A DNA stretch of 29,159 nt, taken from contig DIAJ01000016.1 of the NCBI GenBank assembly GCA_002415785.1, positions 49,516 to 78,674 of the forward strand, read 5' to 3'. Of the stretch, positions 1 to 9,069 are shown in pieces. The stretch's first letter is position 1. The number at the start of each line of letters is the position of its first letter. The position numbers and the translations under genes are program-made. The stretch is from Flavobacteriales bacterium UBA5081. Lineage in GTDB: Bacteria; Bacteroidota; Bacteroidia; Flavobacteriales_E; Vicingaceae. Below the pieces are notes generated by a model. The model ran no database searches. It was not told the DNA's origin and worked only from the letters and a program-made list of their open reading frames with translations.

Positions 1-127
1 AACTTAAATTATGAAAATGGCCGACCTTCTATACAAAATTCAGATAATATTTAAATAGTTGTAAGTATCATTCCGTACATTCAGTAAAGCTAACTTCTTT
101 TCTATTTCCACAAACTGAAAACTTAAC

Positions 128-135
128 TACTTTTG
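128..135 (+). promoter_or_regulatory. Bacteroidetes -7 promoter box before the sulfatase gene
   Basis: TACTTTTG matches the TAnnTTTG box used by the primary sigma factor of Bacteroidetes. It ends 6 nt before the ATG at 142, so the transcript would begin at or next to the start codon. I see no clear -33 TTG element. The box includes the TTG at 133, which argues against that TTG being the start codon. Confidence 0.5.
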
Positions 136-141
136 AAGCCG

Positions 142-1998
142 ATGAATTCGGTGAAAAAAATTTACTTTTCTTGGCTAAGCAAATGGGCAGTCGCACTTCT
201 GATTTTCAGCTTAAGTCGCTTGCTTTTTTACCTCTTTAATTTCTCTTATTTTTCTAATCTTAACCTAAGCATTCTGTGGGGTGGCTTGCGGTTTGACTGG
301 ATGACCATAACAATTTTATATTCCCCTTTTCTCATCGCCCACTTAGTCGACTTTAAAGGAAACTCTAAAGTTACCAAAGTGTTGTTTCATATCTCCAACA
401 CCTTAGCGATTGCATTTAATTGTCTGGATTTAGAGTACTTTAAATTTACATTTAAGCGAACAACAGCTGACTTGTTTGTTACAGCCGGTATTGAAAACGA
501 TATACTCAACTTACTTCCCGCATTCTTAACAGATTATTGGTACGTCGTTCTAATTGCCTTGATTCTCATTTGGTTTTCTAGCTTCCTTTATAACAAAACC
601 GAAAACTTTATTCCACAATGGCCGGGCTGGAAAAAATATTTGCTCTTCCTGCTTCCTGTTATTTTAATCTACGTAATTGGCTTTAGAGGTGGATTGCAAT
701 ACAAGCCTTTAAATGTAATTCAGGCGGGACAATACGCAGAGGCACAAAATATTCCAATGGTACTAAACACGCCATTTACAATTATTAAATCGGCTAGTAA
801 AGAAGATTTAATGGTCGTCAACTATTTCTCTGAAGAAGAAGCAAAAGATTACTACAATCCAATTTCAACTTTTAAAACAGACAGTGTAAAAAAGCCCTTA
901 AATGTGGTTTTAATAATTGCCGAAAGTTTTTCCAAAGAATACATTGGAGCTTTAAACGACTATGCCGGTTATACTCCCTTTTTAGATCGCTTAATTGAAA
1001 AAAGTCTAGTAATTGAAAATACCTTTGCCAACGGCAAAAAATCAATAGAAGCACTACCGGCAATACTTTCAGGAATTCCTACTTTAATGAATACAGCCTA
1101 TATTTCAAGCAAATATGGCAGCAATAGAATTGAAAGTATTGGCAGTAAATTAAATGAAAGAGGTTACAGAACAGTATTTTATCATGGAGGCGAAAACGGT
1201 ACAATGGGGTTTAATGCTTTCACAAAAGTGGCGGGTATTGAGGAATACATAGGTCGAGACCAATATCCGTACAAAGGTGATTACGATGGCAATTGGGGCA
1301 TATTCGACGAGCCATTTTTACAGTTTTGCGTGGAAGATCTCAGTAAAAAGGAAAAGCCTTTTTTTGCGGGAATTTTTACACTTTCTTCGCACCACCCTTA
1401 TACAGTTCCTGAAAAATATAAAGAGGAATTTAAAGGAGGTCCTTTACCTATTTTAAAAAGCGTGGAATATGCCGACTTTGCTCTGCAGCAATTTTTTGAA
1501 AGTGCACAAAAGGAAGAATGGTTTGAAAACACCTTATTTATTATTACAGCGGATCACACTTCTCAAACATTTAAGGAAGAATACAACAACCGCATGGGCA
1601 TGTATGCTATCCCACTGATTTTTTATTCTCCTAAACACATCAAGCCTAAACGGATTAAAAAGGTCAGTCAACAGAATGACATTTTCCCTTCAATTATTGA
1701 TTTTTTAGGTAAAAAAGAAGAAGTGTTTAGTTTCGGACAGTCAGTTTTTAATGATGAAGATGGTTATTCTGTAAGCTATATTAATCAAGTTTATCAGTTT
1801 ATTGAGGGAGAATATTGTTTACAGTTCGACGGGGAAAAGAGCATTGCTTTTTACCATTGGACAACAGATTCCTCACTGAGTGAAAATCTGATTAAGAGAC
1901 CTAAATTTGCTGAAGAAATAATGTCAATGGAAATTAAACTGAAAGCATTGATTCAGCAATATAACAGAGGCATGATTAAAAATCAATTAATTCCTTAA
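142..1998 (+). CDS. LTA synthase-like membrane sulfatase / alkaline phosphatase superfamily protein
   Basis: This is a polytopic inner-membrane protein of the LtaS/sulfatase family, which moves or hydrolyses phospho- or sulfo-head groups outside the membrane. About five hydrophobic segments fill the first 180 residues. The extracytoplasmic alkaline-phosphatase-fold domain starts near residue 253 with VVLIIAES, where the Glu would bind metal. The nucleophile position is in NGKKSIEALP (Ser about 301, where LtaS has Thr), and ADHT carries the C-terminal metal ligands. The length of 618 residues is normal for this group. A TTG nine bases upstream could extend the frame, but it is the end of the TACTTTTG promoter box, so I chose the ATG. 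The lipid kinase gene begins immediately after the stop codon. The substrate is unknown; Bacteroidetes do not make lipoteichoic acid, so a lipid head-group transferase or sulfatase role is inference. Confidence 0.85.
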   Translation: MNSVKKIYFSWLSKWAVALLIFSLSRLLFYLFNFSYFSNLNLSILWGGLRFDWMTITILYSPFLIAHLVDFKGNSKVTKVLFHISNTLAIAFNCLDLEYFKFTFKRTTADLFVTAGIENDILNLLPAFLTDYWYVVLIALILIWFSSFLYNKTENFIPQWPGWKKYLLFLLPVILIYVIGFRGGLQYKPLNVIQAGQYAEAQNIPMVLNTPFTIIKSASKEDLMVVNYFSEEEAKDYYNPISTFKTDSVKKPLNVVLIIAESFSKEYIGALNDYAGYTPFLDRLIEKSLVIENTFANGKKSIEALPAILSGIPTLMNTAYISSKYGSNRIESIGSKLNERGYRTVFYHGGENGTMGFNAFTKVAGIEEYIGRDQYPYKGDYDGNWGIFDEPFLQFCVEDLSKKEKPFFAGIFTLSSHHPYTVPEKYKEEFKGGPLPILKSVEYADFALQQFFESAQKEEWFENTLFIITADHTSQTFKEEYNNRMGMYAIPLIFYSPKHIKPKRIKKVSQQNDIFPSIIDFLGKKEEVFSFGQSVFNDEDGYSVSYINQVYQFIEGEYCLQFDGEKSIAFYHWTTDSSLSENLIKRPKFAEEIMSMEIKLKALIQQYNRGMIKNQLIP

Positions 1999-2865
1999 AT
2001 GGAGAAAGAGAAAATCGTATTTATAGTCAACCCAAACTCCGGTGTTAGTAAAAAAAAGCGAATTATTAAGCAATTAGAAACAGAGCTTGACAATCGATTT
2101 TCTTATGAAATAAAACAAACCGAGCGTCCTGCACATGCGACAGATTTAGCAAAAAAAGCGGTTGAAGAGGGCGCAGTAGCAGTTGTGGCAATTGGTGGCG
2201 ATGGAACTGTAAACGAAGTAGCTAAAGGGCTTATCCATACACGTACAGCCTTGGGTGTGATTCCCGCAGGCTCAGGTAATGGTTTTGCACGACACCTTAA
2301 AATACCAATGCAAGTTTCTGCCGCTATTAAGAAAATAAATGCTTTTCAGACAAGAACAATTGATAGTGCAACAATTAATGGAGAAGCATTTTTAGCCACA
2401 GCCGGCTTGGGTTTTGATGCGCATGTGGGTTGGAAGTTTGCCAATTTCGGTCACCGAGGCTTTTTCTCCTATATGCAAGTAACAACAAATGAATTTTTTC
2501 GTTTTAAACCTCGCACATACGAACTTGAAGTAGATGGGGTAGAAATGGAAACTTCAGCTTTTTTAATCAACATAGCCAATGCAGGTCAATACGGAAACAA
2601 TGCATGGATTGCACCCTCTGCTTCTATTTCTGATGGGAAATTAAATCTGTGTATTTTAGAAAAATTCCCTCATTATGAAGCTCCAGAAATTATTTTTAGA
2701 CTTTTCAGCAAACAAATTGAGCAATCGAAATACTATCGAGTAATACGTGCTAAAGAGGTGCGCATAAAAAAGCCGGAGCGATTCCACCTGGATGGTGAAC
2801 CACGTGAATGTATGGAAGATATTGTAATAAGAGTAGTTCCAAAGTCTTTGGAGGTGATTGCTTAA
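1999..2865 (+). CDS. YegS/diacylglycerol kinase-family lipid kinase
   Basis: The predicted cytoplasmic or membrane-associated kinase phosphorylates diacylglycerol or a related lipid with ATP. The family signature is plain: VNPNSG near residue 10, the nucleotide-binding GGDGT at 66-70 followed by NEV, and PAGSGNGFAR at 89-98. The C-terminal half has the usual beta-sandwich and ends with the FHLDGEP motif. At 288 residues it is normal length. The ATG follows the sulfatase stop codon with no gap, so the two are probably co-transcribed and translationally coupled. A membrane sulfatase/phosphotransferase beside a lipid kinase fits lipid head-group turnover, in which the kinase would recycle released diacylglycerol; that link is inference. 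Confidence 0.9.
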   Translation: MEKEKIVFIVNPNSGVSKKKRIIKQLETELDNRFSYEIKQTERPAHATDLAKKAVEEGAVAVVAIGGDGTVNEVAKGLIHTRTALGVIPAGSGNGFARHLKIPMQVSAAIKKINAFQTRTIDSATINGEAFLATAGLGFDAHVGWKFANFGHRGFFSYMQVTTNEFFRFKPRTYELEVDGVEMETSAFLINIANAGQYGNNAWIAPSASISDGKLNLCILEKFPHYEAPEIIFRLFSKQIEQSKYYRVIRAKEVRIKKPERFHLDGEPRECMEDIVIRVVPKSLEVIA

Positions 2866-2881
2866 TTGAATATATAGTAAT

Positions 2882-3550
2882 ATGACTTTAAATAACTTCC
2901 CTAAGGACTGGAAACTACTTCTTGAAAAGGAATTCGAAAAAGAGTACTTTGACAAATTAGCAACTTTTGTTGAACAAGAATACAGCTCAACTACTTGCTT
3001 TCCTCCTAAAGATAAGCTATTCGAAGCCTTTAACTTATGCTCTTTTGAAGAGCTAAAAGTGGTGATCATCGGACAAGATCCATATCATGGAAAAGGGCAA
3101 GCAAACGGATTGTGTTTTTCAGTTGAAGAAGGAGTTGATTTTCCACCATCTTTAAAAAATATATTTCAAGAAATAAAAAGTGACTTAGGAAAACCAATTC
3201 CTGAAAATGGTGATTTAAGCAGATGGGCAAAACAAGGAGTTTTCTTACTTAATGCAACTTTAAGCGTAAGGGAAGGAATGGCAGGAAGTCACCAAGGAAA
3301 GGGTTGGGAAAAATTCACGGATGAAGTCATTCGTCAAATATCAGTTAATAAAGAAGGTATTGTTTTTATGTTATGGGGCGGATATGCTCAAAAAAAAGCT
3401 AAACTAATTGATGAAGCTAAACATTACATATTACCTTCCGGGCATCCTTCACCATTAAGTGCAAATAGAGGTTATTGGTTTGGGAATAAACACTTCAGTA
3501 AAGCAAATGAATATTTACAAAAAATAGCTCAAAACACAATTGAGTGGTAA
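2882..3550 (+). CDS. ung: Uracil-DNA glycosylase (family 1)
   Basis: The enzyme removes uracil from DNA to start base-excision repair. The family-1 motifs are all present: GQDPYH at residues 65-70 with the water-activating Asp66, the uracil-binding LLNATLSV, the SHQGKGWEKFTD loop, the FMLWGGYAQ strand and the catalytic HPSPLS loop near residue 190. The length of 222 residues is standard. It begins 16 nt after the lipid kinase and is probably read from the same message. I see no promoter box in the gap. Confidence 0.97.
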   Translation: MTLNNFPKDWKLLLEKEFEKEYFDKLATFVEQEYSSTTCFPPKDKLFEAFNLCSFEELKVVIIGQDPYHGKGQANGLCFSVEEGVDFPPSLKNIFQEIKSDLGKPIPENGDLSRWAKQGVFLLNATLSVREGMAGSHQGKGWEKFTDEVIRQISVNKEGIVFMLWGGYAQKKAKLIDEAKHYILPSGHPSPLSANRGYWFGNKHFSKANEYLQKIAQNTIEW

Positions 3551-3596
3551 TTGTAAAATAATTTAGCAACAACTTTTAAGTTATTAGAAAATACCC

Positions 3597-3604
3597 TACC
3601 TTTG
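3597..3604 (+). promoter_or_regulatory. Bacteroidetes -7 box before rpsP-rimM-trmN6
   Basis: TACCTTTG matches TAnnTTTG exactly. A T-run at 3574-3577 lies 19 nt upstream, where a -33 element would sit, though it lacks a clean TTG. The expected start of transcription leaves a leader of about 35 nt before the rpsP ATG at 3645. Confidence 0.55.
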
Positions 3605-3644
3605 CCGCCTTAAAATCAATTTTTATTTATTAACGTAACGTATT

Positions 3645-4283
3645 ATGCCTACAAAGATTAGATTACAAAGACACGGAAAGAAGAAATATGCTTATTTCCA
3701 CCTTGTGATCGCGGATAGTCGTGCCCCACGGGATGGGAAATTTATTGAGAAGATAGGTACGTATAACCCGAACACGAACCCTGCAACCATCGACATTGAT
3801 TTCGATAAAGCACTGCATTGGGTAAAAGTTGGTGCTCAACCAACCGACACTGCTAAAGCATTACTTTCTTACAAGGGAGTGCTTTACAAAAACCACTTAG
3901 ATCGTGGAGTTTTAAAAGGAGCTTTCTCTCAAGAAGAGGCTGACAAAAAGTTTGAGGACTGGTTAGCTGAGAAGGAAAACAAGATTAACGCTAAGCGTGA
4001 TAATCTTACTGCTGCTGAAGAAGCTGAAAGAACTAAGCGTTTAGAAGCTGAAAAAGAAGCTAACAAGAAAAAAGCTGAAAGTATTGCTGCAAAAACAGCA
4101 GACTTAGCCGGTGAAGTTGCTGATGCTGCTGAAGAAGTAGCTGAAGATGCTGCTGAGGCAGTTAGCGAAGCTGCTGAAGAAGTTGCAGATGCTGCAAAAG
4201 ATGCTGTTGAAGAAGTAAAAGATGCAGTAAGCGGCGATGAAGAAAAGAAAGAAGATAAAGCTGACGATAAAAAAGCTGAATAA
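3645..4283 (+). CDS. rpsP: 30S ribosomal protein S16 with long Ala/Glu-rich tail
   Basis: S16 is an assembly protein of the small ribosomal subunit. The first 85 or so residues are typical S16, including IRLQRHGKKKYAYFHLV, SRAPRDGKFIEKIGTYNP and the AQPTDTAKALLSYKG region. The protein is 212 residues, over twice the usual 80-90. The extra part is charged: a Lys/Glu helix near residues 100-145, then Ala/Glu repeats of the DAAEEVAEDAAEA type, ending in a Lys/Asp/Glu tail. Acidic C-terminal extensions on S16 are common in Bacteroidetes, so this is a lineage trait rather than a fusion. Its role is not known to me. rimM follows after 9 nt, the same order as in many bacteria. Confidence 0.97.
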   Translation: MPTKIRLQRHGKKKYAYFHLVIADSRAPRDGKFIEKIGTYNPNTNPATIDIDFDKALHWVKVGAQPTDTAKALLSYKGVLYKNHLDRGVLKGAFSQEEADKKFEDWLAEKENKINAKRDNLTAAEEAERTKRLEAEKEANKKKAESIAAKTADLAGEVADAAEEVAEDAAEAVSEAAEEVADAAKDAVEEVKDAVSGDEEKKEDKADDKKAE

Positions 4284-4292
4284 AAGATTTCG

Positions 4293-4832
4293 ATGAAGGT
4301 CGATGATTGCTTTTATTTAGGATATATTTCAAAAGCTATTGGAAACAAAGGGGAGCTTGCATTCAAATTGGATGTGGACTCCCCTTCTTCTTATGAGGGC
4401 TTAGATGCTGTTTTTATTCAAATGCAAAGACAGGATAAGCAATTAGTCCCATTTTTTATTGAAGAATCCAAAATACAAAATAACCAATTACTTCGATGTA
4501 AAATTGAAGGTGTAGACAATCAAGCTGATGCCAAATCCCTTATCGGAAAAAGCTTGTTTCTGCCAATAGAAGCACTACCTAAACTCGAAGGGAATCAGTT
4601 TTATTTCCACGAAATCATCGGTTTTGAGGTGATTGATCAAGAAAGAGGGAGTATTGGTAAAGTAGATAAAGTGTTGGAGTTCTCCACTTCAAATTTACTT
4701 TCAATTCCTCATGCCAATACTGAGATTTTGATTCCCATCAACGATGAAACAATTGTTGAAGTGAATCGAGATCAAAGAACCTTAAAAGTAAAAACAACTG
4801 AAGGTTTAATTGATTTATACCTTGAGTCATAA
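4293..4832 (+). CDS. rimM: 16S rRNA processing protein RimM
   Basis: RimM helps maturation of the 30S head, together with S19 and near S16. The N-terminal beta-barrel begins with FYLGYISKAIGNKGELAFKL, and the PRC-barrel half contains FYFHEIIGFEVIDQ and LLSIPHANTEILIPI. The 179-residue length is typical. It sits 9 nt after rpsP, the conserved functional neighbour. Its last codons overlap the start of the next gene, which favours coupled translation. Confidence 0.95.
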   Translation: MKVDDCFYLGYISKAIGNKGELAFKLDVDSPSSYEGLDAVFIQMQRQDKQLVPFFIEESKIQNNQLLRCKIEGVDNQADAKSLIGKSLFLPIEALPKLEGNQFYFHEIIGFEVIDQERGSIGKVDKVLEFSTSNLLSIPHANTEILIPINDETIVEVNRDQRTLKVKTTEGLIDLYLES

Positions 4833-5529
4833 AGGAAAACCTTTTCGATTTAAGCAGTTTGAAATTTATCAAGAACAAACTGCCATGAAAGTAGGAACTG
4901 ATGGAGTGCTACTTGGTGCATGGACAAAAGTTGGAAGTGCTAAAACCATTTTAGATGTTGGTTGCGGTACTGGGCTGTTATCTTTAATGTTAGCACAAAA
5001 ATCAAATGCTAGAATAACTGCAGTTGAAATTGATCAAAATGCTTTTGAAGAAGCCAAGCTGAATATTTCTATCAGTCCTTGGAGTAATCAAATTGAACTT
5101 ATCTACACGGACTTCGAGCAATTTGATACAAAAAGTAAATTTGACTTAATAATTTGTAACCCTCCCTTTTTTAAGGGAAAAGCTGAGCAAAGTTCAAGAA
5201 GTACAGCTCGCCAAAACACCTTTTTACCTTTTGATTTATTGATTTTAAAATCAGCTGAGCTTTTAACAGAAAACGGTGTACTTTCTCTAATTGTTCCGTT
5301 TGAGCACCAAAGTGAAATTTTAAAATTAGCTGAGAGTACTCAGCTTTACGTCAATGAAATTGTTCATGTAAAAGGAAACAAAGGTGCACCAATTAAGCGG
5401 ACTTTACTGCGGCTAAGTAAAGAGCTAAAAGAAAAAATACCTCAAAAAACTATAACAATTGAAGTTGAGCGTAATCAATTTACAGATGAGTATATAGAAT
5501 TGCTAAAACCTTATTTGTTGTATTTGTAA
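4822..5529 (+). CDS. trmN6: tRNA1(Val) (adenine(37)-N6)-methyltransferase
   Basis: This SAM-dependent enzyme of the TrmN6/YfiC family methylates A37 of tRNA1(Val). It opens with the family hallmark FRFKQFEIYQ...MKVGTDGVLLGAW, then SAM motif I DVGCGTG (residues 45-51), an acidic VEID strand and the N6-adenine catalytic NPPF (113-116). No ATG precedes the conserved core. The possible starts are TTG at 4822, giving an N-terminus close to homologues, or TTG at 4810; I chose 4822. Either start overlaps the end of rimM. With rpsP and rimM it makes a translation-related operon. The specific tRNA target is assigned by family only. Confidence 0.88.
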   Translation: MSHKGKPFRFKQFEIYQEQTAMKVGTDGVLLGAWTKVGSAKTILDVGCGTGLLSLMLAQKSNARITAVEIDQNAFEEAKLNISISPWSNQIELIYTDFEQFDTKSKFDLIICNPPFFKGKAEQSSRSTARQNTFLPFDLLILKSAELLTENGVLSLIVPFEHQSEILKLAESTQLYVNEIVHVKGNKGAPIKRTLLRLSKELKEKIPQKTITIEVERNQFTDEYIELLKPYLLYL

Positions 5530-5559
5530 ATCTCAAATATCTTTAATTTGCTTTTTTAA

Positions 5560-5567
5560 TACCTTTG
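5560..5567 (+). promoter_or_regulatory. Bacteroidetes -7 box directly before the DUF202 gene
   Basis: TACCTTTG matches TAnnTTTG and ends only 4 nt before the ATG at 5572, so the mRNA would be leaderless. The same arrangement precedes the sulfatase, pyrR and histidine kinase genes. Confidence 0.5.
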
Positions 5568-5571
5568 AAGG

Positions 5572-5949
5572 ATGAGAACTAAGCTAAAAAAACTTTTTCG
5601 TTTCTCTAGAAAGTTTCAAAACAAAGATGAAATCATTCTGAGGGACTATTTAGCAATGGAGCGAACAACTTTGGCTAATGAAAGAACACTTCTCTCCTAC
5701 CTTCGCTCTTCTTTATATTTATTGGTTGGTGGGATTGCTTTATTAAAATTAGAAAACTTTGAAAATCTTCAAGTTGTCGGATATGTTTCACTTTTTTTAG
5801 CAATCATTTTTGTTGTAATTGGAGTTTATCGGTACCAAAAACTGAGAAAACGCTTAAAAGTTTACTATGAAGAAGTTGACATTATGCGACAAAAACGAAT
5901 CGAAGAACAAAAAGAAAGGTCAAAAGAAACCAAGCCAATAGTTAAATAA
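5572..5949 (+). CDS. DUF202 (YidH-like) membrane protein
   Basis: A small integral membrane protein of the DUF202 family. The diagnostic segment AMERTTLANERTLLSYLR is at about residues 28-45 and runs into a first hydrophobic helix (48-60); a second lies at about 68-86. The C-terminus is a charged Lys/Arg/Glu tail. At 125 residues it fits the family. The molecular function of DUF202 is not established. It has its own promoter box. Its stop codon lies 1 nt from the stop codon of the DUF5916 gene on the other strand, with no visible terminator between them. Confidence 0.85.
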   Translation: MRTKLKKLFRFSRKFQNKDEIILRDYLAMERTTLANERTLLSYLRSSLYLLVGGIALLKLENFENLQVVGYVSLFLAIIFVVIGVYRYQKLRKRLKVYYEEVDIMRQKRIEEQKERSKETKPIVK

Positions 5950-5950
5950 T

Positions 5951-8389
5951 TTACCCTTTTAAGCTCAAGTAGTCAATAAAGTATAGTATCTTAATTGAAA
6001 AATTATTGATTTGAGGGGCTTTTAATGTGGCTTCAACATCTCTGTAATAATTTAAATCTAAAGGTTCGCCTTCTTGAGTAATTGCATTTTTCCAGGCAAC
6101 AGAAATCTCACTTCCCGGAGCAAACCTCCATTTGTAAATTAAGTCAATATTAAAGACATTAAAACTTACATCTGAGTTATAAGCTCGTGGATCTGTTTCG
6201 GAAAAACTATAGGGCAATAGTTCCCCTTCTGCCCCTATTCTATTGTAGCGATTATACCTAGCAGTGGACCAATAGTGTCTCAAGTTAAGCGATAGTGCCA
6301 TTTTGTTGTTAAAAATATAACTTCCATCAATAAAAGTTTCGTGAACTTGTACGTTTCTTCTACCAAAAACAACAGTATCAGTTAATGTAGCAGCATAGCC
6401 CATTTCATGAGTTCGCTTTTCATTGGCATAGCCAATTACAAAAAACAATTTGTCATTTGGTCTAATTCTTGGCTCTACCCCAAATGAGAAATTAGTTCTT
6501 CCGGTTTCATCAAATATGCGCGCATTGAAATTTAAGTCATAAGCAAAAGGCTTACTATAGTCTGAAGAAATAAAGCCTCCAAAACTATAGTTTTCAGGAT
6601 AGCGATAATACTGCTGAAATGACCTTGTTTCGAAAAAGTCGTTTGTTTCAATCGGCTCCCAAGCAGCATTAAGATTTACCGTAAGAAAATTCCTAAAAGT
6701 GTAATAACTATTATAGCTAAAACCCAAATTTGCAAAATTAGACGGAGTTATTATTCGCTCATAAACAGCACTGAACTCCTGTCGCATAGAGTTAAATACA
6801 GAAAATGGCTTATAAATATTATAGGCAGCAAACAAATACGATTGACTGATATTTCTAATGGTTTGAAACCCTAAGTCATTAATGTTGTAGTTTTCTCCAA
6901 TATACGTTTGTGAAGCTCTTAGGCGAAAGTTTCCGCTGATTTTGGCTAGCTCTCCTTTCCAACTTTCTCCACGAACAGTTTCATCTTGGAAATAACGATT
7001 ACTCATTGCACCAAATGCCTGAACCGCATAGTTGTTTTGCTTGTCGGCTAATTTAAAATCTAAGCGACTCACATTGGCATCGTAAGTACTTCCTTCGCGC
7101 ATTACATTGGTATTTGTGAAGGTTAGAAAAGAGTTATTTCTAAGAACTTGATCTAAAACCAACACATTGTAATTGGCATTGGGATTAACTTTAACGTTTC
7201 TTTTTTCTTTAGTTTCTTTATTCTCAATAGTAGCAAATGTCTCTCCTTCAACTGCATTAAAAATACCTATGCCCAAGCCTTTTTTATTTCTTCCGGAAAC
7301 TTTAGTAGCATTGTAAAGCTGACTTTCTGTTGGCAGTTCAATAACCTCTTCCGACGAGTCTAAGCCGGTAAAGGCCATGCTATTGTTAATTGGAGTACCT
7401 CCAACTCTTCTGGAATAAAAGAGCCCTGCTTTGTTAAACAGGTCAACTCCCTCGGTAAAAAACTGTCTGTTCTCATTAAACTGAACTTCAAAAGGAGTTA
7501 AGTTGAGCACTCTGTTGTCAAAGCGCCTTTGACCAAAGTCCGGAATTAAGGTCATGTCGAGTGTAAATGCATCATTTAATCCATATTTTACATCCATTCC
7601 ACCATTAAAGGAAGTATTTATGCTACCGGAATTAGCAGAATTGTGTTCTACATAAGCAGAAGTGTAAGGAAAAAAGAAAAGACGAGTTGGTGGCTCGATG
7701 TCTTTAATTCCTTTTAATCGTCCGCATTGAGTTAAGAAGCCATCAATTCGCGGATTCACATGGTTCCAGTAGGACCTTTCTCGATTTCTGCGAATCTCTC
7801 TACCAAAATTGATTCCCCATAATTGCTCTTCAACATCCGGGAAACGCAAAGCTGAAAAAGGTATGCGAAACTCTGCTGTCCATCCATAAGCATCAATCTG
7901 AGTAGCGCTTTCCCAAACAGCATCCCAAGAAGTACTTTCAGTATCTAGTGAATACTTCGTGTCAATTTGCACTCCGGCCGGAGTTACGGCAAAAGCTTCA
8001 CCATTAATTCCGTCGCGATAGTTATTAAATATAACCATAAAGAAATCGGCATTTCCATACCAATCTCTTTCGGTTAGAAAGTTATAGATACTATCTGTGT
8101 TTCTTTCATACATTCTGGCAGAAATATAAACGGCATCGTGGTCATACAGCATGCGTACTTCCGTTTTTTGTGTCGCTTTTTCGCCGGGATTTGGAGTGTT
8201 TTGAACAAAATTGCTGATTATAGGAGCTGATAACCAAGCAGAATCATTGATATTTCCATCAATAATGGGCTTTTGCTTACTAAGGTGATTTGTCTTATAC
8301 TCATTTATTACAATCTCTTCTTTTTGAGCAAACAGAGAATTAATTAGAATAATTGAAAAAAATAATAAAACAGACCTTTTGAAAAGCAT
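5951..8389 (-). CDS. DUF5916 outer-membrane protein with CBM9-like domain
   Basis: The protein starts with a signal peptide (FFSIILINSLFAQ). A CBM9-like domain follows, from PIIDGNINDSAWLSAP through about residue 220, with the typical VYISARMYE and WTAEFRIPFSALRF stretches. The remainder, about residues 235-812, is DUF5916, rich in alternating aromatic beta-strands and expected to form an outer-membrane barrel. This architecture is widespread in Bacteroidetes and is often annotated as carbohydrate-binding family 9-like. Its substrate is unknown; a role in surface binding of glycans or in transport is inference. A near-match promoter box (GACTTTTG) lies upstream at about 8411-8418 on the minus strand. 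It is transcribed divergently from the DUF2911 gene. Confidence 0.85.
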   Translation of the reverse strand: MLFKRSVLLFFSIILINSLFAQKEEIVINEYKTNHLSKQKPIIDGNINDSAWLSAPIISNFVQNTPNPGEKATQKTEVRMLYDHDAVYISARMYERNTDSIYNFLTERDWYGNADFFMVIFNNYRDGINGEAFAVTPAGVQIDTKYSLDTESTSWDAVWESATQIDAYGWTAEFRIPFSALRFPDVEEQLWGINFGREIRRNRERSYWNHVNPRIDGFLTQCGRLKGIKDIEPPTRLFFFPYTSAYVEHNSANSGSINTSFNGGMDVKYGLNDAFTLDMTLIPDFGQRRFDNRVLNLTPFEVQFNENRQFFTEGVDLFNKAGLFYSRRVGGTPINNSMAFTGLDSSEEVIELPTESQLYNATKVSGRNKKGLGIGIFNAVEGETFATIENKETKEKRNVKVNPNANYNVLVLDQVLRNNSFLTFTNTNVMREGSTYDANVSRLDFKLADKQNNYAVQAFGAMSNRYFQDETVRGESWKGELAKISGNFRLRASQTYIGENYNINDLGFQTIRNISQSYLFAAYNIYKPFSVFNSMRQEFSAVYERIITPSNFANLGFSYNSYYTFRNFLTVNLNAAWEPIETNDFFETRSFQQYYRYPENYSFGGFISSDYSKPFAYDLNFNARIFDETGRTNFSFGVEPRIRPNDKLFFVIGYANEKRTHEMGYAATLTDTVVFGRRNVQVHETFIDGSYIFNNKMALSLNLRHYWSTARYNRYNRIGAEGELLPYSFSETDPRAYNSDVSFNVFNIDLIYKWRFAPGSEISVAWKNAITQEGEPLDLNYYRDVEATLKAPQINNFSIKILYFIDYLSLKG

Positions 8390-8529
8390 TTAACAAGCAT
8401 AAATTTCGGTTTGCAAAAGTCGGTTTTAATCCTGCTTTTTTAAAAAATAAGGTAGAAAAAACTGTTCCACCCAAATTCAACAATCTCCCTTATTTTGTGT
8501 TAACTTAGCTCACAATAAAACCTATAAAG

Positions 8530-9039
8530 ATGAAAAAAATTAGTTTACTATTTTGCAGTCTACTTATATTAAGCACTGTAGCTTTTGCACAATCTGACAA
8601 AAACAAAAGAAAAAGCCCTCCAGCTACGGCAGAAGGAAAAGTAGGTTCTGCAGCAATAACGGTTAATTACTCAAGTCCTGCTGTTAAAGGCAGAGAAATT
8701 TACGGAGACTTAGTGCCCTATGATAAAATTTGGAGAGCAGGTGCCAATGAAGCCACTACTTTTGAAACTTCAAAAGACATAAAAGTAAATGGCGAGAATT
8801 TATCTGCCGGCAAGTATGCTTTATTTGTAATTCCTAAAGCCAATGGTAAATGGACAGTTATATTTAACACTGAACATAAGCAATGGGGCGCATACAAACA
8901 TGATGAAAGCAAAGATGCACTTCGTCTTGAAGCTGAAACTATAAACATTGACCCTGTTGAAAACCTAAGCTATTCTATTCAGAAAAATCAACTCTATTTA
9001 GATTGGTCGAATATGAGAATGATTTTAAAACTCAAATAG
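8530..9039 (+). CDS. Secreted DUF2911 protein
   Basis: A 169-residue exported protein with a clear signal peptide (LLFCSLLILSTVAFAQ). The rest matches DUF2911: SSPAVKGREIYG, then PYDKIWRAGANEATTFE, NGENLSAGKYALFVIP, WTVIFNTE and WGAYKHDE. These proteins are common in Bacteroidetes and are expected to be periplasmic or extracellular; their activity is not established. The gene stands alone, divergent from the DUF5916 gene and followed by a strong hairpin. Confidence 0.88.
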   Translation: MKKISLLFCSLLILSTVAFAQSDKNKRKSPPATAEGKVGSAAITVNYSSPAVKGREIYGDLVPYDKIWRAGANEATTFETSKDIKVNGENLSAGKYALFVIPKANGKWTVIFNTEHKQWGAYKHDESKDALRLEAETINIDPVENLSYSIQKNQLYLDWSNMRMILKLK

Positions 9040-9069
9040 AGAGTTAAGATTATTGACAACATTAACTCT

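Noticed and set aside
133..141. TTG start of the sulfatase gene
   Set aside because: The TTG is the end of the TACTTTTG promoter box and an ATG follows three codons later.
3592..3597. TACCCT before rpsP as a third operator of the receptor type
   Set aside because: It is a lone half-site with no AGGGTA partner and overlaps the promoter box by chance.
8501..8508. TAACTTAG as the promoter of the DUF2911 gene
   Set aside because: It differs from TAnnTTTG at one base and lacks a spaced -33 element, so it is too weak to list as a feature.
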